A stretch of 40,555 nt of DNA from Candidatus Obscuribacterales bacterium. GTDB taxonomy: Bacteria; Cyanobacteriota; Vampirovibrionia; Obscuribacterales; Obscuribacteraceae. Positions 26,082-35,177 of the stretch are shown here, piece by piece. The stretch covers positions 1 to 40,555 of the forward strand of contig JAIEQI010000070.1 of NCBI GenBank assembly GCA_019747875.1, in the 5' to 3' direction. Within the stretch, counting starts at the first letter, position 1; the number at the start of each line of letters is the position of its first letter. The notes beneath the pieces were generated by a model. It had not been told where the DNA came from. It saw only the letters and a list, made by a program, of their open reading frames with translations, and did no database searches. The translations under genes and the position numbers were made by a program.

Positions 26082-28187
26082 ATGAAAAAGCGTATCCTTG
26101 TCCTCGAGAAGGACAAGCAGCTGGGCAACCTTGCCAGCACAATATTAGCGGTCCGCGGTCATGAGGTCGTTTACGACTCTAGCTGCCAAAAAGCGATGGA
26201 GTTCGTAACTAACACTCCGCCGGACCTGATCATTGTTGGCGAACAAATGTCTGATATTGATGGGCTCGGTTTGATCGCGAAAGTTCGCGATGAAAATGAT
26301 GAGATACCAATCGTTTTTGTCGCGAGGCAATGGCGAGACGAAGATTTCTATCGCATGCTGCGAGAGGATTTGAAAGTCTCACTAGTGGCGCATCGCCCGC
26401 TTCGAACGTCTGTATTTAGCGCTCAACTGTTTGGTTTATTGGGTTCAAATTACGACAGTCCCTTCAGCGGTGAAACGCCGCTTCTGGATGCTAGTTCGGC
26501 TCCTGTGCCTCTGCCCCAAACAGGCTCAGGCGATATGACCGGAATGCCTTCAAGCGTCGAGTTCGACAAACTGAAAATACGATTCGTCAAGTCCATCCCG
26601 GATCGTTTGGGCAAGCTCGGAACCATCTTAAATACTTTGGAATCAGGCATACAAAATACGTTTTTGGATAATGCGATAACTATTGCTCACAATCTGAAGG
26701 GCACCTCGCTTTCCTGGGGCTTCGAAGAGATGGGGAGGCTTGCCGAGAATATGGAGCGCATGCTCAAGCTCTGCATTGGAACTTCCGGAGAGGTTCAGCG
26801 CGATCAGTTTCAACTTTGCTTGCCGCTTTATACTCATATGCAAGAGCAAGCTGAACTTATCCATGCTCAGTACTCTGCGCTGACTGATACTGCCAGTAAT
26901 GGCGATGCCGACGGAGCTGATGAGAATGATGGTGCCGTGGCCAAAGTATTGGTTGTCACCGATCAGCCGCTGCCTGACGCAAGGGGGCAGACCGATACTG
27001 GATTGTCGCTAGATTTCATCCAAACAAGAAGTGAAGATGCATTGATAAAAGCCAGCCAGATGAATTTGGATGCCGCGATCATTGAGGTTTCTGCCAGTAC
27101 CCGTGATGCTAGCCTCGTGCTTGCGCGTGAGCTCCGAGATATTTCAGGATATGAGAATTTGCCACTCGGATTCATCAGCGATGCCGGGCAAACAGATGAT
27201 CGTGCTGCCTCGACGCATGCTGGATCTTCTCTTTTTTTGGAACGCCCCTTAGAGCCGAACATGGTGCGTAGGGTCACAAGCCAGCTGATCGCCATGCGCG
27301 AAGGTGGTCGCTTTCGCGTTCTCGTTGTGGACGATGACGAGGATCTTGCTGCATTGACTTGCCGCTGCTTAGCGCAGTTTGGAATTCTCGCACGTTTTGT
27401 ACTCGACCCCTTACAGGTGATGACCGTGTTGTCCGAGTTCAATCCGGATTTGATTTTGCTCGATGTCGTCATGCCAGGCATGAGTGGCTTTGAAGTTTGC
27501 CGCGCTTTGCGTTCCTCGCCTCGTTGGCGTGATGTGCCGATTCTCTTCCTTACCGGGCAAACGGATCTTAATTCCCGCCTAACCGCTTATGAAGCTGGCG
27601 CAGATGATTACCTGCCGAAGCCTGTTATCAACGTTGAGCTTCTGACAAGAGTGAAGGTACGTCTTGAACGCTCCCGTGAATTGAAAGAGCGCTCTGAACG
27701 CGACATGCTTACTGGCTTGCTTTTGCGACGAGCTTTTTCGGAACAGGTAAATTCCGTAATTGCAGAATGCCAACGATACGATTTCAAATTCTCTTTATGC
27801 CTGATGGACGTCGACCATTTCAAAAAGGTCAATGATACTTATGGGCATACCGCCGGCGATGACGTGCTTGCAACCTTTGGGCGCCTGCTTCGCAAGCGCT
27901 TCCGTGTTGAGGACGTTCGTGGAAGATGGGGCGGCGAAGAGTTCATCTTGGCCTTCAAGCATGAGAAGAAAGAAGTCATGCAAGTTGCATTAACACGAAT
28001 AATGGAAGAGTTGAAACAGATAGAGTTCCATGGAGAGAACGACGAGATTTTCCATGTGACATTTAGTGCGGGGTTGGCATCGTTTCCGGACGAAGCCGAA
28101 AACCTTCAAGACCTCGTCAAAGTGGCAGACCGCCGGCTCTATTTGGCGAAGGAACGGGGTCGCAAACAAGTGATTATCGAAGATTGA
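26082..28187 (+). CDS. Multidomain response regulator: REC-HPt-REC-REC-GGDEF
   Basis: About 701 residues. Domain order: a receiver-like domain (1-120) in which the phospho-Asp position reads DLIIVGEQMSD, so the acceptor Asp is lost; an HPt domain (about 170-270) with candidate phospho-His in AHNLKGTSLSWGFEEMGRLA; a second degenerate receiver (about 285-410); an intact receiver (about 422-540) with VVDDDED, LILLDVVMPGMSG and the Lys of YLPKP; and a diguanylate cyclase domain with DVDHFKKVNDTYGH and active-site GGEEF. It should make cyclic di-GMP under phosphorelay control. ATG 26082 follows a G-rich stretch that contains the ribosome binding site. No histidine kinase is adjacent. Confidence 0.88.
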   Translation: MKKRILVLEKDKQLGNLASTILAVRGHEVVYDSSCQKAMEFVTNTPPDLIIVGEQMSDIDGLGLIAKVRDENDEIPIVFVARQWRDEDFYRMLREDLKVSLVAHRPLRTSVFSAQLFGLLGSNYDSPFSGETPLLDASSAPVPLPQTGSGDMTGMPSSVEFDKLKIRFVKSIPDRLGKLGTILNTLESGIQNTFLDNAITIAHNLKGTSLSWGFEEMGRLAENMERMLKLCIGTSGEVQRDQFQLCLPLYTHMQEQAELIHAQYSALTDTASNGDADGADENDGAVAKVLVVTDQPLPDARGQTDTGLSLDFIQTRSEDALIKASQMNLDAAIIEVSASTRDASLVLARELRDISGYENLPLGFISDAGQTDDRAASTHAGSSLFLERPLEPNMVRRVTSQLIAMREGGRFRVLVVDDDEDLAALTCRCLAQFGILARFVLDPLQVMTVLSEFNPDLILLDVVMPGMSGFEVCRALRSSPRWRDVPILFLTGQTDLNSRLTAYEAGADDYLPKPVINVELLTRVKVRLERSRELKERSERDMLTGLLLRRAFSEQVNSVIAECQRYDFKFSLCLMDVDHFKKVNDTYGHTAGDDVLATFGRLLRKRFRVEDVRGRWGGEEFILAFKHEKKEVMQVALTRIMEELKQIEFHGENDEIFHVTFSAGLASFPDEAENLQDLVKVADRRLYLAKERGRKQVIIED

Positions 28188-28203
28188 AAAGGTATCGATT
28201 CTC

Positions 28204-28944
28204 ATGATCGAGATGTCTGATCAGCTTAGTGCACAAATCTCATTGCTCGGAATGCTACTTGATGCAGCCGGTGGCTTGTTTCTTGCCTACGATCTTCTGG
28301 GCGGCGAAAAGGGACCGTTGAGCACGTTTACCAGGATGTTCACTTATAGCTGCCTGAGCGTACTGTTTTACGGACTGGCCATGGGCTTACGCTTTGGTTT
28401 GATAGTTGGTATTAGCATTGGTTCTTGTCTTGGTTTGCATCTTGAACGTTTAGGAAAGGACAAAAAGGACACACCGCTTTTTATGTTCTCTATTTCGTTA
28501 GTAAGAGCGGTTGCTTTGGGATCTGCCGTTTATCTAGAAGGGCATCCAATCGTAGCCACGATTGGCGGCTGCGTTGTTTTTGCCGCCAGCATGCTCTTGC
28601 CGTTTTTTAAGTTGGGACCCGCAATGCTGATTGAGAAGTCGAGCAAGAAACCGTCACTGAACAAGAAGAAGGTTGGTTTTGCTGTTCTTTTAGGAGCCCT
28701 GGTTGCTTGCACGGATATACTTTGCGTCCAATTTGCAAATGTGACGAAACAAGACATGTCCCACATGGTTCGCCTATCCGCGACCGTTGTAATGGCAACT
28801 TTGATTATCTCCGCAATCAGCCCTACGATCGAATGGTACGCCGACAACGTTGAACCAAAGGTGCTAGGTTATCTAGGAACTATCCTGTTCATCGTCGGAT
28901 TCATGTTGCAAGCGTTCCCTTCGTTGGTGACAGTACTTTCCTAA
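28204..28944 (+). CDS. Polytopic membrane protein of unknown function
   Basis: A 246-residue protein with about seven hydrophobic segments: LLGMLLDAAGGLFLAYDLLG, then a Gly-rich pair (GLRFGLIVGISIGSCLGLHL), and ending VLGYLGTILFIVGFMLQAFP. The only clear soluble loop is the basic KSSKKPSLNKKK. I recognise no family. AAAAGG lies 11 bases before ATG 28204; ATG 28213 is an alternative start. It follows the GGDEF regulator by 16 bases and is probably the last gene of that operon, so it may be linked to its signalling output. Confidence 0.75.
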   Translation: MIEMSDQLSAQISLLGMLLDAAGGLFLAYDLLGGEKGPLSTFTRMFTYSCLSVLFYGLAMGLRFGLIVGISIGSCLGLHLERLGKDKKDTPLFMFSISLVRAVALGSAVYLEGHPIVATIGGCVVFAASMLLPFFKLGPAMLIEKSSKKPSLNKKKVGFAVLLGALVACTDILCVQFANVTKQDMSHMVRLSATVVMATLIISAISPTIEWYADNVEPKVLGYLGTILFIVGFMLQAFPSLVTVLS

Positions 28945-28962
28945 ACCAAGATCTAAGACTGT

Positions 28963-29114
28963 GTATGGAGGGCGGACGTCCCGTCCGCCCATAAGCGCGA
29001 AGCGCGTTGCAGCTACGCATTCCCAGTTTCGCAAGTGGTAGAGTCAGACTCCCTAAAGTGGTGGCGTAGATAGTAGAATTTGCATATGGGCGGTAAGATG
29101 CCCGCTCTCCATAC
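28963..29114. repeat. Palindromic element with imperfect terminal inverted repeats (REPIN/MITE-like)
   Basis: The element begins GTATGGAG and ends CTCCATAC. Each end is a 31-32 bp hairpin-forming unit: the left one contains a perfect 9-bp stem, GGGCGGACG-TCC-CGTCCGCCC (28970-28990), and the right one (29084-29114) is a diverged inverted copy. Between them lies a smaller inverted pair, CTACGC (29013-29018) and GCGTAG (29064-29069). The same unit occurs twice more at 40138-40201. It fills most of the gap between two convergent genes, where it might also stop transcription, although it has no T-tract. Confidence 0.8.
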
Positions 29115-29214
29115 GTTTGCCGAGCCGAATCAACGGCCCAGCAGTGTTTGCATACGCAGCTGCAAAAATGAGATCGCCAGCAGTATCGGGACGACGTCCA
29201 CGCTCCGTACTTAG

Positions 29215-32200
29215 CTACAGGCGTTTCTCTTGTTCTTTGGTAGATGGATTCGTTTCGTCGGCGACTTGAATCGTATCGTGTAAATGACTTGCACCATTTC
29301 CTTCGACCGTTGTTTCTGTGACGATGAGTTTCTTTCGAAACAACGAGGTGAAGTAATCTACGGTCACATAGATAACAGGAACAATATAGAGGCTCAACGC
29401 TGTGGATACAACCATGCCGCCACAAACTGCGGTCCCGAGTGAGTGCCTGCTTGCGGCACCAGCACCAGTGGCAAAGACTAAAGGAAGGATACCAAACACA
29501 AATGCCAGGCTCGTCATTAGAATCGGACGCAAACGGATCGCTGCCGCCTCACGCACGGCCTCCGTTGCGTTCAATCCTTTCTCCTTCAGCTGATTGGCGA
29601 ATTCCACGATTAGAATCGCATTCTTACTTGCAAGTCCAATCAACATCACCAATCCAATTTGACAGAAGACATCATTCTCCAAACCACGCAAATGTTGTGC
29701 GAGCAAAGCGCCCAGAATGGCTAGTGGAACAGAGAAAAGGATGATGAATGGATCGGTAAAACTCTCATATTGGGCTGCAAGAACGAGAAAAACAAAGGTC
29801 AAGCCCAGCGTGAATATCAACACTGTTTTAGTTCCGGATTCAAGTTCTTCTTTCGAGATCCCTGACCACTCGAATCCCATACCCTCCGGAAGGGTTTTCT
29901 TCGCCAGATCTTGCATTGCGATCATGGCTTGTCCGGACGAGAATCCGGGGGCGGGCGAGCCGATTATTTCAGTTGACCGGAAGAGATTGTAGTGATTGAT
30001 CGTTTGCGGCGCCGACGTTCTTTTGATCCGCACCAGATTGCTCAAGGAAACCATTTCACCTTTTCGCGAACGCACATAGAACTGCTCGATGTCGTGTGGA
30101 TTCGATCTGTAAGCCTGGTCCGCCTGAACATAGACACGATAAATGCGCGTCCCCAGGTCAAAATCATTGACATAGGCCGAGCCAAGAAACACACTCAATG
30201 TAGAGAAGAGATCCGCAAGTGGAATGTCTAAAGCCTTGACTTTGTCGCGATCGACTTCGACTAGCAACTGCGGGCTGTAGGGACGATACGTCGAGAACAC
30301 GCCGACCAGTCCAGGCGTGGTATTTCCCTGGCGGCACATCGTTGAGTTCGCATCAGCTAAGTCTTTTAGGTTCGAGCCACGGAAATCTTGCAACTCGAAA
30401 ACGAAACCCCCGTAGCTTCCCAAGCCTTCAATCGCCGGAGGGTTGAACGGCACAACGGTTGCCTCACTTATGGACATGAGCGTAGGACGAACGCGATTGA
30501 TAACGCTCTCCAGATCCTGGTCCTTTCCTTTGCGCTCATGCCACGGCTTCAAATTTGAAAATACGATCGCGTTATTTGGGCTGTTACCAGCAAAGCTAAA
30601 TCCGACCACACCGAACGAGGAGTTCACTTCGGGGACTTTGCCGAGAATCTGCTCCACATTTTTCATGACACGCAAGGTGTAGTTCAACGACACGCCTTCA
30701 GGCGCCTGAATGATCGTCATGAAATAGCCGCGATCTTCATTTGGGATAAAGGCGCTTGGAACAATCGTAAATAAGTAATACGTGACGGCAAGAAGTCCAC
30801 AGAAAACTAGTAAGGACAGAGCCCGTAATTTAAGCGTGATGTCTAAAGTTACTCGATATGCGCGATTGAGAAAGTCCAGAAAGATGTTAACCGGTTTGAA
30901 GATTATTTCCCAGAATTTATTCTCGCTATGGTTCAACCAAACTGCCGCCAGCGCGGGGCTCAGAGTCAACGCATTGAACGTTGAGATTGCAACTGATATC
31001 GCGATTGTTAGCGCGAACTGTTTATAAAGTTGTCCTGTGGTGCCGGGAAAAAATGCAACTGGAATGAATACGGCCGCCAGTACAAGAGAGATGGCGATAA
31101 CTGCACCTGTTACTTCTCCCATGGCTTGTATTGCTGCTTCTCGAGCCTTTAATTTCTTCTCCTCCATGAAGCGGCTGATGTTTTCCAGAACGACAATCGC
31201 ATCGTCCACGACCAGTCCGGTGGCTAGCGTCAACCCGAACAGCGTTAAAGTGTTGACGGAGAAGCCGAGGATCTTCATAACCGCAAATGTGCCGATCAGT
31301 GATACCGGAATTGTTACTGCTGGTATGAGAGTGCTTCGCCAATTCTGAAGGAAGACGAATATAACTAACACAACCAATCCAATGGCTTCTGCCAGTGTGA
31401 ACATGACCTCGCGGATGGACTCTTTTACAGCCTGCGTGGTATCAAATGCAAATTCGTAAACCATCCCCGGTGGAAAGTATCGGGACAGCCTATCCATTTC
31501 CTTGCGGACACCTTCCGCCACTTCGATCGCGTTAGCACCGGGGCGCTGAAAGATACCTAAACCGACGGCGTCTCGGTTTCTATAGCGCACTATTGTGCCG
31601 TAGTCCTCAGCGCCAAGCTCGACTCGCCCAACATCTTTGAGCTTTATAAGCGTGCCGTCTTGACCTGTTTTCAATACGATTTGCTCAAATTCCGGCGGCG
31701 TCTTCAGACGACTGCTGGCGCGGACACTCATTTGAAAATTTTGCATGGCAAGGTTCGGTGCCTGTCCAATCTGACCTGCAGCCACTTGCACGTTTTGTTC
31801 AGCCACTGACTGGACAACATCGCTAGCACTCAAGTTGTGATGCGCTAGCTTTTGCGGGTCGAGCCAGACTCGCATTGAATATTTTCTCTCGCCAAAAATT
31901 TGGCATTCGCCCACTCCTTTCACTCGCTTTAACGCATCCTTTATATAAAGGTCTGCGTAGTTGCTCAGGAATTGACTGCTGTAGCGGTTATCCGGAGAAC
32001 CCAAGCCGATGGCGATTACGAAGGCGGTTGAAACTTTATTCACGCTGATGCCGGTGCGTTTGACCTCGTCAGGCAGGCGCCCTTGCACAGCGGCAATGCG
32101 AGTTTGCACGTCGACAGCGGCTAGATCGATGTTTCGGTCGAGGTCAAAGGTGACGCTTATTTGAGATGTACCGTCATTGCCGCTGGTTGAGCTGATGTAT

Positions 32201-32430
32201 TTAATCCCTTCGGCTCCGTTGATCTGCTGCTCGAGTGGGCTGGTAACGGAGTTCTCGACGACCTGAGCATTGGCGCCCGTGTAGTTGGCCGTAACGGCCA
32301 CCCGAGGCGGTGAGATATTTGGATACTGTGCTACAGGTAAACTGGGAAGAGATACTCCGCCTGCAAGCACGATAATCAAAGAACAGACAGTCGCAAAAAT
32401 TGGACGTTTGATAAAGAAATTGACGAACAT
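29215..32430 (-). CDS. RND multidrug efflux transporter, HAE1 family (AcrB/MexB-like)
   Basis: A 1071-residue inner-membrane proton-driven pump. The N-terminus MFVNFFIKRPIFATVCSLII is typical. QYPNISPP, the porter-domain stretch TSPLEQQINGAEGI and GLVVDDAIVVLENI in TM4 are present; the two Asp of that last motif are the proton-relay pair. The second half ends with LVMLIGLASKNAILIVEFA and RLRPILMTSLAFVFGILPL, as in AcrB, with normal length. It starts at ATG 32430, only 2 bases after the adaptor gene. No outer-membrane factor gene follows, so the pump must use one encoded elsewhere. Substrates cannot be predicted. Confidence 0.96.
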   Translation of the reverse strand: MFVNFFIKRPIFATVCSLIIVLAGGVSLPSLPVAQYPNISPPRVAVTANYTGANAQVVENSVTSPLEQQINGAEGIKYISSTSGNDGTSQISVTFDLDRNIDLAAVDVQTRIAAVQGRLPDEVKRTGISVNKVSTAFVIAIGLGSPDNRYSSQFLSNYADLYIKDALKRVKGVGECQIFGERKYSMRVWLDPQKLAHHNLSASDVVQSVAEQNVQVAAGQIGQAPNLAMQNFQMSVRASSRLKTPPEFEQIVLKTGQDGTLIKLKDVGRVELGAEDYGTIVRYRNRDAVGLGIFQRPGANAIEVAEGVRKEMDRLSRYFPPGMVYEFAFDTTQAVKESIREVMFTLAEAIGLVVLVIFVFLQNWRSTLIPAVTIPVSLIGTFAVMKILGFSVNTLTLFGLTLATGLVVDDAIVVLENISRFMEEKKLKAREAAIQAMGEVTGAVIAISLVLAAVFIPVAFFPGTTGQLYKQFALTIAISVAISTFNALTLSPALAAVWLNHSENKFWEIIFKPVNIFLDFLNRAYRVTLDITLKLRALSLLVFCGLLAVTYYLFTIVPSAFIPNEDRGYFMTIIQAPEGVSLNYTLRVMKNVEQILGKVPEVNSSFGVVGFSFAGNSPNNAIVFSNLKPWHERKGKDQDLESVINRVRPTLMSISEATVVPFNPPAIEGLGSYGGFVFELQDFRGSNLKDLADANSTMCRQGNTTPGLVGVFSTYRPYSPQLLVEVDRDKVKALDIPLADLFSTLSVFLGSAYVNDFDLGTRIYRVYVQADQAYRSNPHDIEQFYVRSRKGEMVSLSNLVRIKRTSAPQTINHYNLFRSTEIIGSPAPGFSSGQAMIAMQDLAKKTLPEGMGFEWSGISKEELESGTKTVLIFTLGLTFVFLVLAAQYESFTDPFIILFSVPLAILGALLAQHLRGLENDVFCQIGLVMLIGLASKNAILIVEFANQLKEKGLNATEAVREAAAIRLRPILMTSLAFVFGILPLVFATGAGAASRHSLGTAVCGGMVVSTALSLYIVPVIYVTVDYFTSLFRKKLIVTETTVEGNGASHLHDTIQVADETNPSTKEQEKRL

Positions 32431-32432
32431 GC

Positions 32433-33701
32433 CTATTCCTTTATCGCAATCGGAATGCCGTCAACCAGGTTCTGAATTCCCGAGCAAACAACCGTGTCGC
32501 CGGGTTGCAGTCCCTTCAACACCTGATATTTCTCACCAATAATTTCACCAAGTTCAACTGATACTTGCTGTGCGTGAAGACCTTTCCCATCATCTTTTGC
32601 TACGAAAACGAAGGGTTGCCCCGCTAACATTGATACAGACTCGGTGGGGACAAGCAAGCCAGGATCCTGTTTCCATAGTATTTCTGCTGTAACTAGCTGG
32701 CCAGAACGCAATGTGTTTTTGCTGTTGTCATAAAGCGCCTTAACCAGGATTGATTGGTTCTCGTTGTTCACTTGTGGCGAAATGAAAAAGATCTTTGCGG
32801 TTCCGAGTACCTTTTGATTGACGTCCAGGAGGTGAACTGCCAGACCTGGTTTGAGTTCTGCTGAGCGTTGTGTAGGAACGTTGATGTAAATTTCCAGTTC
32901 TTGATTTTGATTGATCGAAGTTAAGAGCGTGTCTGATGTTACATACTCGCCAACTTTTACAGGGATATCACCGATGGTGCCTTCAAATGGTGCGCGGATC
33001 GTGAAGTATCTAAGCTGTGCTTGCTGTTCTTTTATAGACGCATTGGATTGTGATATCTGCTCTTGCGCTTTTGCGATAACGCCTTTTTGTGCTCGTATCT
33101 GGCTTTCTGCTGAATTGACTTCAGCGGCATTCATTCGCAAATCAGTGTTCTTCTGATCTACTTGTTCTCTACTTATAGCGCCCTGGTTGAATAGTAATGT
33201 ATAACGATCGACTTGTTTCTTTGAAAATTCTTGCGCCGCTTCTTTTGATTCCTTAGTTGCGATCAGTGATTTCAATGTCGCTTCGGCAGCCTCTTTTTCT
33301 GCTTGGTAGGCGTGCGAATTTGCAAGCAAGCTATTTACTGTCTCCTGTTGCTTTTGTGGGTCAAGCTTAATGAGCACCGTACCCTTCGCCACATTAGCCC
33401 CCGACTGCACGAGTATGTCTTCGATTTGACCAGCAACTTGTGGCTTTAAGGGGACTGCTTTTCGTGACTTAAGTGTAGCCAAATAGCGAGTTTTTTCGAC
33501 GACAGAAGTCTGCTCGACTGGAATGACCTTTACTTTCATTGCGGGGGGGCCGCCTTGAAATTTATTGAGCGGTTTTACATCCTGGCAGGCCGAAAGAATA
33601 CTTGCTGCGAGCAAAATGATACTAAGGCACAGCATCCATCGACGTGCCGATCGGAAAAACTGATGTAGTCCCCACTGTGACATGGTTCTGGCCTTTAACA
33701 T
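32433..33701 (-). CDS. RND periplasmic adaptor lipoprotein (AcrA-like)
   Basis: A 422-residue membrane fusion protein that links the RND pump to an outer-membrane channel. The N-terminal signal ends in the lipobox-like ILSAC (Cys at about residue 39), predicting a lipid anchor. Then come the biotinyl-lipoyl half KPQVAGQIEDILVQSGANVA, a long coiled coil (about 100-215), the second lipoyl half RAPFEGTIGDIPVKVGEYV and beta-barrel/membrane-proximal domains ending GLQPGDTVVCSGIQNLVDG. ATG 33701 is used; ATG 33683, with AAAGG 8 bases upstream, is also possible. The stop is 2 bases before the pump gene, so the two form one transcript. Confidence 0.94.
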   Translation of the reverse strand: MLKARTMSQWGLHQFFRSARRWMLCLSIILLAASILSACQDVKPLNKFQGGPPAMKVKVIPVEQTSVVEKTRYLATLKSRKAVPLKPQVAGQIEDILVQSGANVAKGTVLIKLDPQKQQETVNSLLANSHAYQAEKEAAEATLKSLIATKESKEAAQEFSKKQVDRYTLLFNQGAISREQVDQKNTDLRMNAAEVNSAESQIRAQKGVIAKAQEQISQSNASIKEQQAQLRYFTIRAPFEGTIGDIPVKVGEYVTSDTLLTSINQNQELEIYINVPTQRSAELKPGLAVHLLDVNQKVLGTAKIFFISPQVNNENQSILVKALYDNSKNTLRSGQLVTAEILWKQDPGLLVPTESVSMLAGQPFVFVAKDDGKGLHAQQVSVELGEIIGEKYQVLKGLQPGDTVVCSGIQNLVDGIPIAIKE

Positions 33702-33704
33702 TGC

Positions 33705-34238
33705 CTATTTGATTCCTGCTCCAAAATAATTGAGCGTTCTGACAAACCATCTTTTGCCGAAGAAGGAGGATGTTGAACCTCTCGTCAGTCGCACGTTTAT
33801 ATTCAGTGTCCCATCATGTATAACACCGTTGAGAACATTTTGATCTTTTGCGCCCTCAAACGTCAACACTCGTTTGTCATTTTCGTTAGGACCGTACTGC
33901 TGCTCCATTTGAAGCTGCATCTTATTATCGTCAAGCATTTTTCCCGACGTGATCTCGTATTTGATATCTGCTTTAAAAATGACATTGCCAGTCAGCTTGT
34001 CATTCTCCTCATTTAAGTGCATAGCGATCGCCCCTGCAAGATCAGGTGGCGCTTCTGCCAAACTGGTCATCCCCTGGTATGTGCCTGTAACTTCGGCATT
34101 CATAATCACGCACAGCAGCCAAACAATTAGTGCAATCGGGATAAGTGGAATCACTGTCTTCAAAATGAACGTGACGATGCCATCCCAGGCCTGGGCTGTG
34201 AAAGACTTTTCTGCTGCACCGCGCAGAGAAGAGCTCAT
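33705..34238 (-). CDS. One-TM protein with possible lipocalin-like C-terminal domain
   Basis: A 177-residue protein. One hydrophobic segment at about residues 27-45 (TVIPLIPIALIVWLLCVIM) is followed by a polar domain with alternating beta-type segments: TGTYQGMTSL, KLTGNVIFKADIKYEI, KRVLTFEGAKDQNVLNGVIH and TLNINVRLTRG. This could be a small lipocalin-like or similar beta-barrel, but no family is recognised. The start has a nearly perfect TTAGGAGGT ribosome binding site 10 bases upstream. It lies 3 bases before the adaptor gene and 14 after the metalloprotease, so it is likely part of the efflux operon. Confidence 0.75.
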   Translation of the reverse strand: MSSSLRGAAEKSFTAQAWDGIVTFILKTVIPLIPIALIVWLLCVIMNAEVTGTYQGMTSLAEAPPDLAGAIAMHLNEENDKLTGNVIFKADIKYEITSGKMLDDNKMQLQMEQQYGPNENDKRVLTFEGAKDQNVLNGVIHDGTLNINVRLTRGSTSSFFGKRWFVRTLNYFGAGIK

Positions 34239-34252
34239 CGGATTGATACCTC

Positions 34253-35125
34253 CTAAGGCAAAAGATCCGGGCGAAGCTTGTAGAGATATCTAATTGTAGC
34301 TGCATCATTTGCAGATACGGTGCCGTTTCCGTAATAAACACTCATCAAATCATGGGGGTTTGCACTATGTCCATCAATTCCAAGCACATGTCCCATTTCA
34401 TGCGCAGAAGCCGCAACTAGCTTCCCGAGCGGCATTGGAACACCTGTCGTGTCTGACGTTCGCAAAACAACAACCACAGGCTTGAACTGGATTCGATCCG
34501 TTTGACCTTGCTGAAGCGCGCTCATTACGGGACCGTAGGGCAACATGTACTTTGCGGTGTAACCGCGAATATCATTTGCAAAAAGTCCAAGTCCAAGTTT
34601 GTTTACGAAATGGTGAGTCCAGAAGACAAAAATATCTGCTTCTTCAGGATTGTTTGTCAGCTCGAAATTATAGAGTCCTTCAGCCGAGAACTTTTTCCAT
34701 TGGTTTATACCTTGCGCAGCAGCTTGCCACATTTGCTCGTTGTAGTTTTCTGCGACCTTCATGTTGTTGAACGCGTCCGGGTTAGAGACAGCCTGACTGA
34801 CCAAATCAGGCCACCCGGAGGTGTTGTCTATGTTGCTTAAAGGTCCACCATTTGCTGGGTCGACCCCAAGCTCATCAAGGCAAAGTCCATGGGAAATGTA
34901 TACGTGAAGCGGCATCTGCTCTGGAATCCAGCGAACCACTTTTTGCCCGCCGAATCGAAATTGCGGGTAAACGCCGCCGCCCCCGCCGCCTTGAGCTCCC
35001 GTTCTTCTAGGCGCTGCTTTCTTGGCGGCAATACCAGGCAGTACGCAGCTAAAAAGGCAAAAAAATGTTAGCAAAACTGTTGCAACAACTGCCTTTTCCC
35101 AGATATTGCTTTTTGGAACGGACAA
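34253..35125 (-). CDS. Secreted matrixin-like zinc metalloprotease
   Basis: A 290-residue exported protein. A signal peptide (TVLLTFFCLFSCVLPGIAA) is followed by a basic and Gly-rich linker. The catalytic region AASAHEMGHVLGIDGHSANP, then HDLMS, carries the zinc motif HExxHxxGxxH and the Met-turn of metzincins, closest to matrixins (peptidase family M10). The upstream part (IPEQMPLHVYIS, EEADIFVFWTHHF) fits a matrixin fold, and no haemopexin or long propeptide is visible. It starts at TTG 35125, with GGGAGAAG about 8 bases upstream; there is no nearby ATG. It sits between galE and the efflux genes in a probable operon. The target is unknown. Confidence 0.85.
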   Translation of the reverse strand: MSVPKSNIWEKAVVATVLLTFFCLFSCVLPGIAAKKAAPRRTGAQGGGGGGVYPQFRFGGQKVVRWIPEQMPLHVYISHGLCLDELGVDPANGGPLSNIDNTSGWPDLVSQAVSNPDAFNNMKVAENYNEQMWQAAAQGINQWKKFSAEGLYNFELTNNPEEADIFVFWTHHFVNKLGLGLFANDIRGYTAKYMLPYGPVMSALQQGQTDRIQFKPVVVVLRTSDTTGVPMPLGKLVAASAHEMGHVLGIDGHSANPHDLMSVYYGNGTVSANDAATIRYLYKLRPDLLP

Positions 35126-35177
35126 TTCTCTTCTCCCAATTTAAGCAAAGAGGCTTTGCCTTCAATGATTGTACCCT

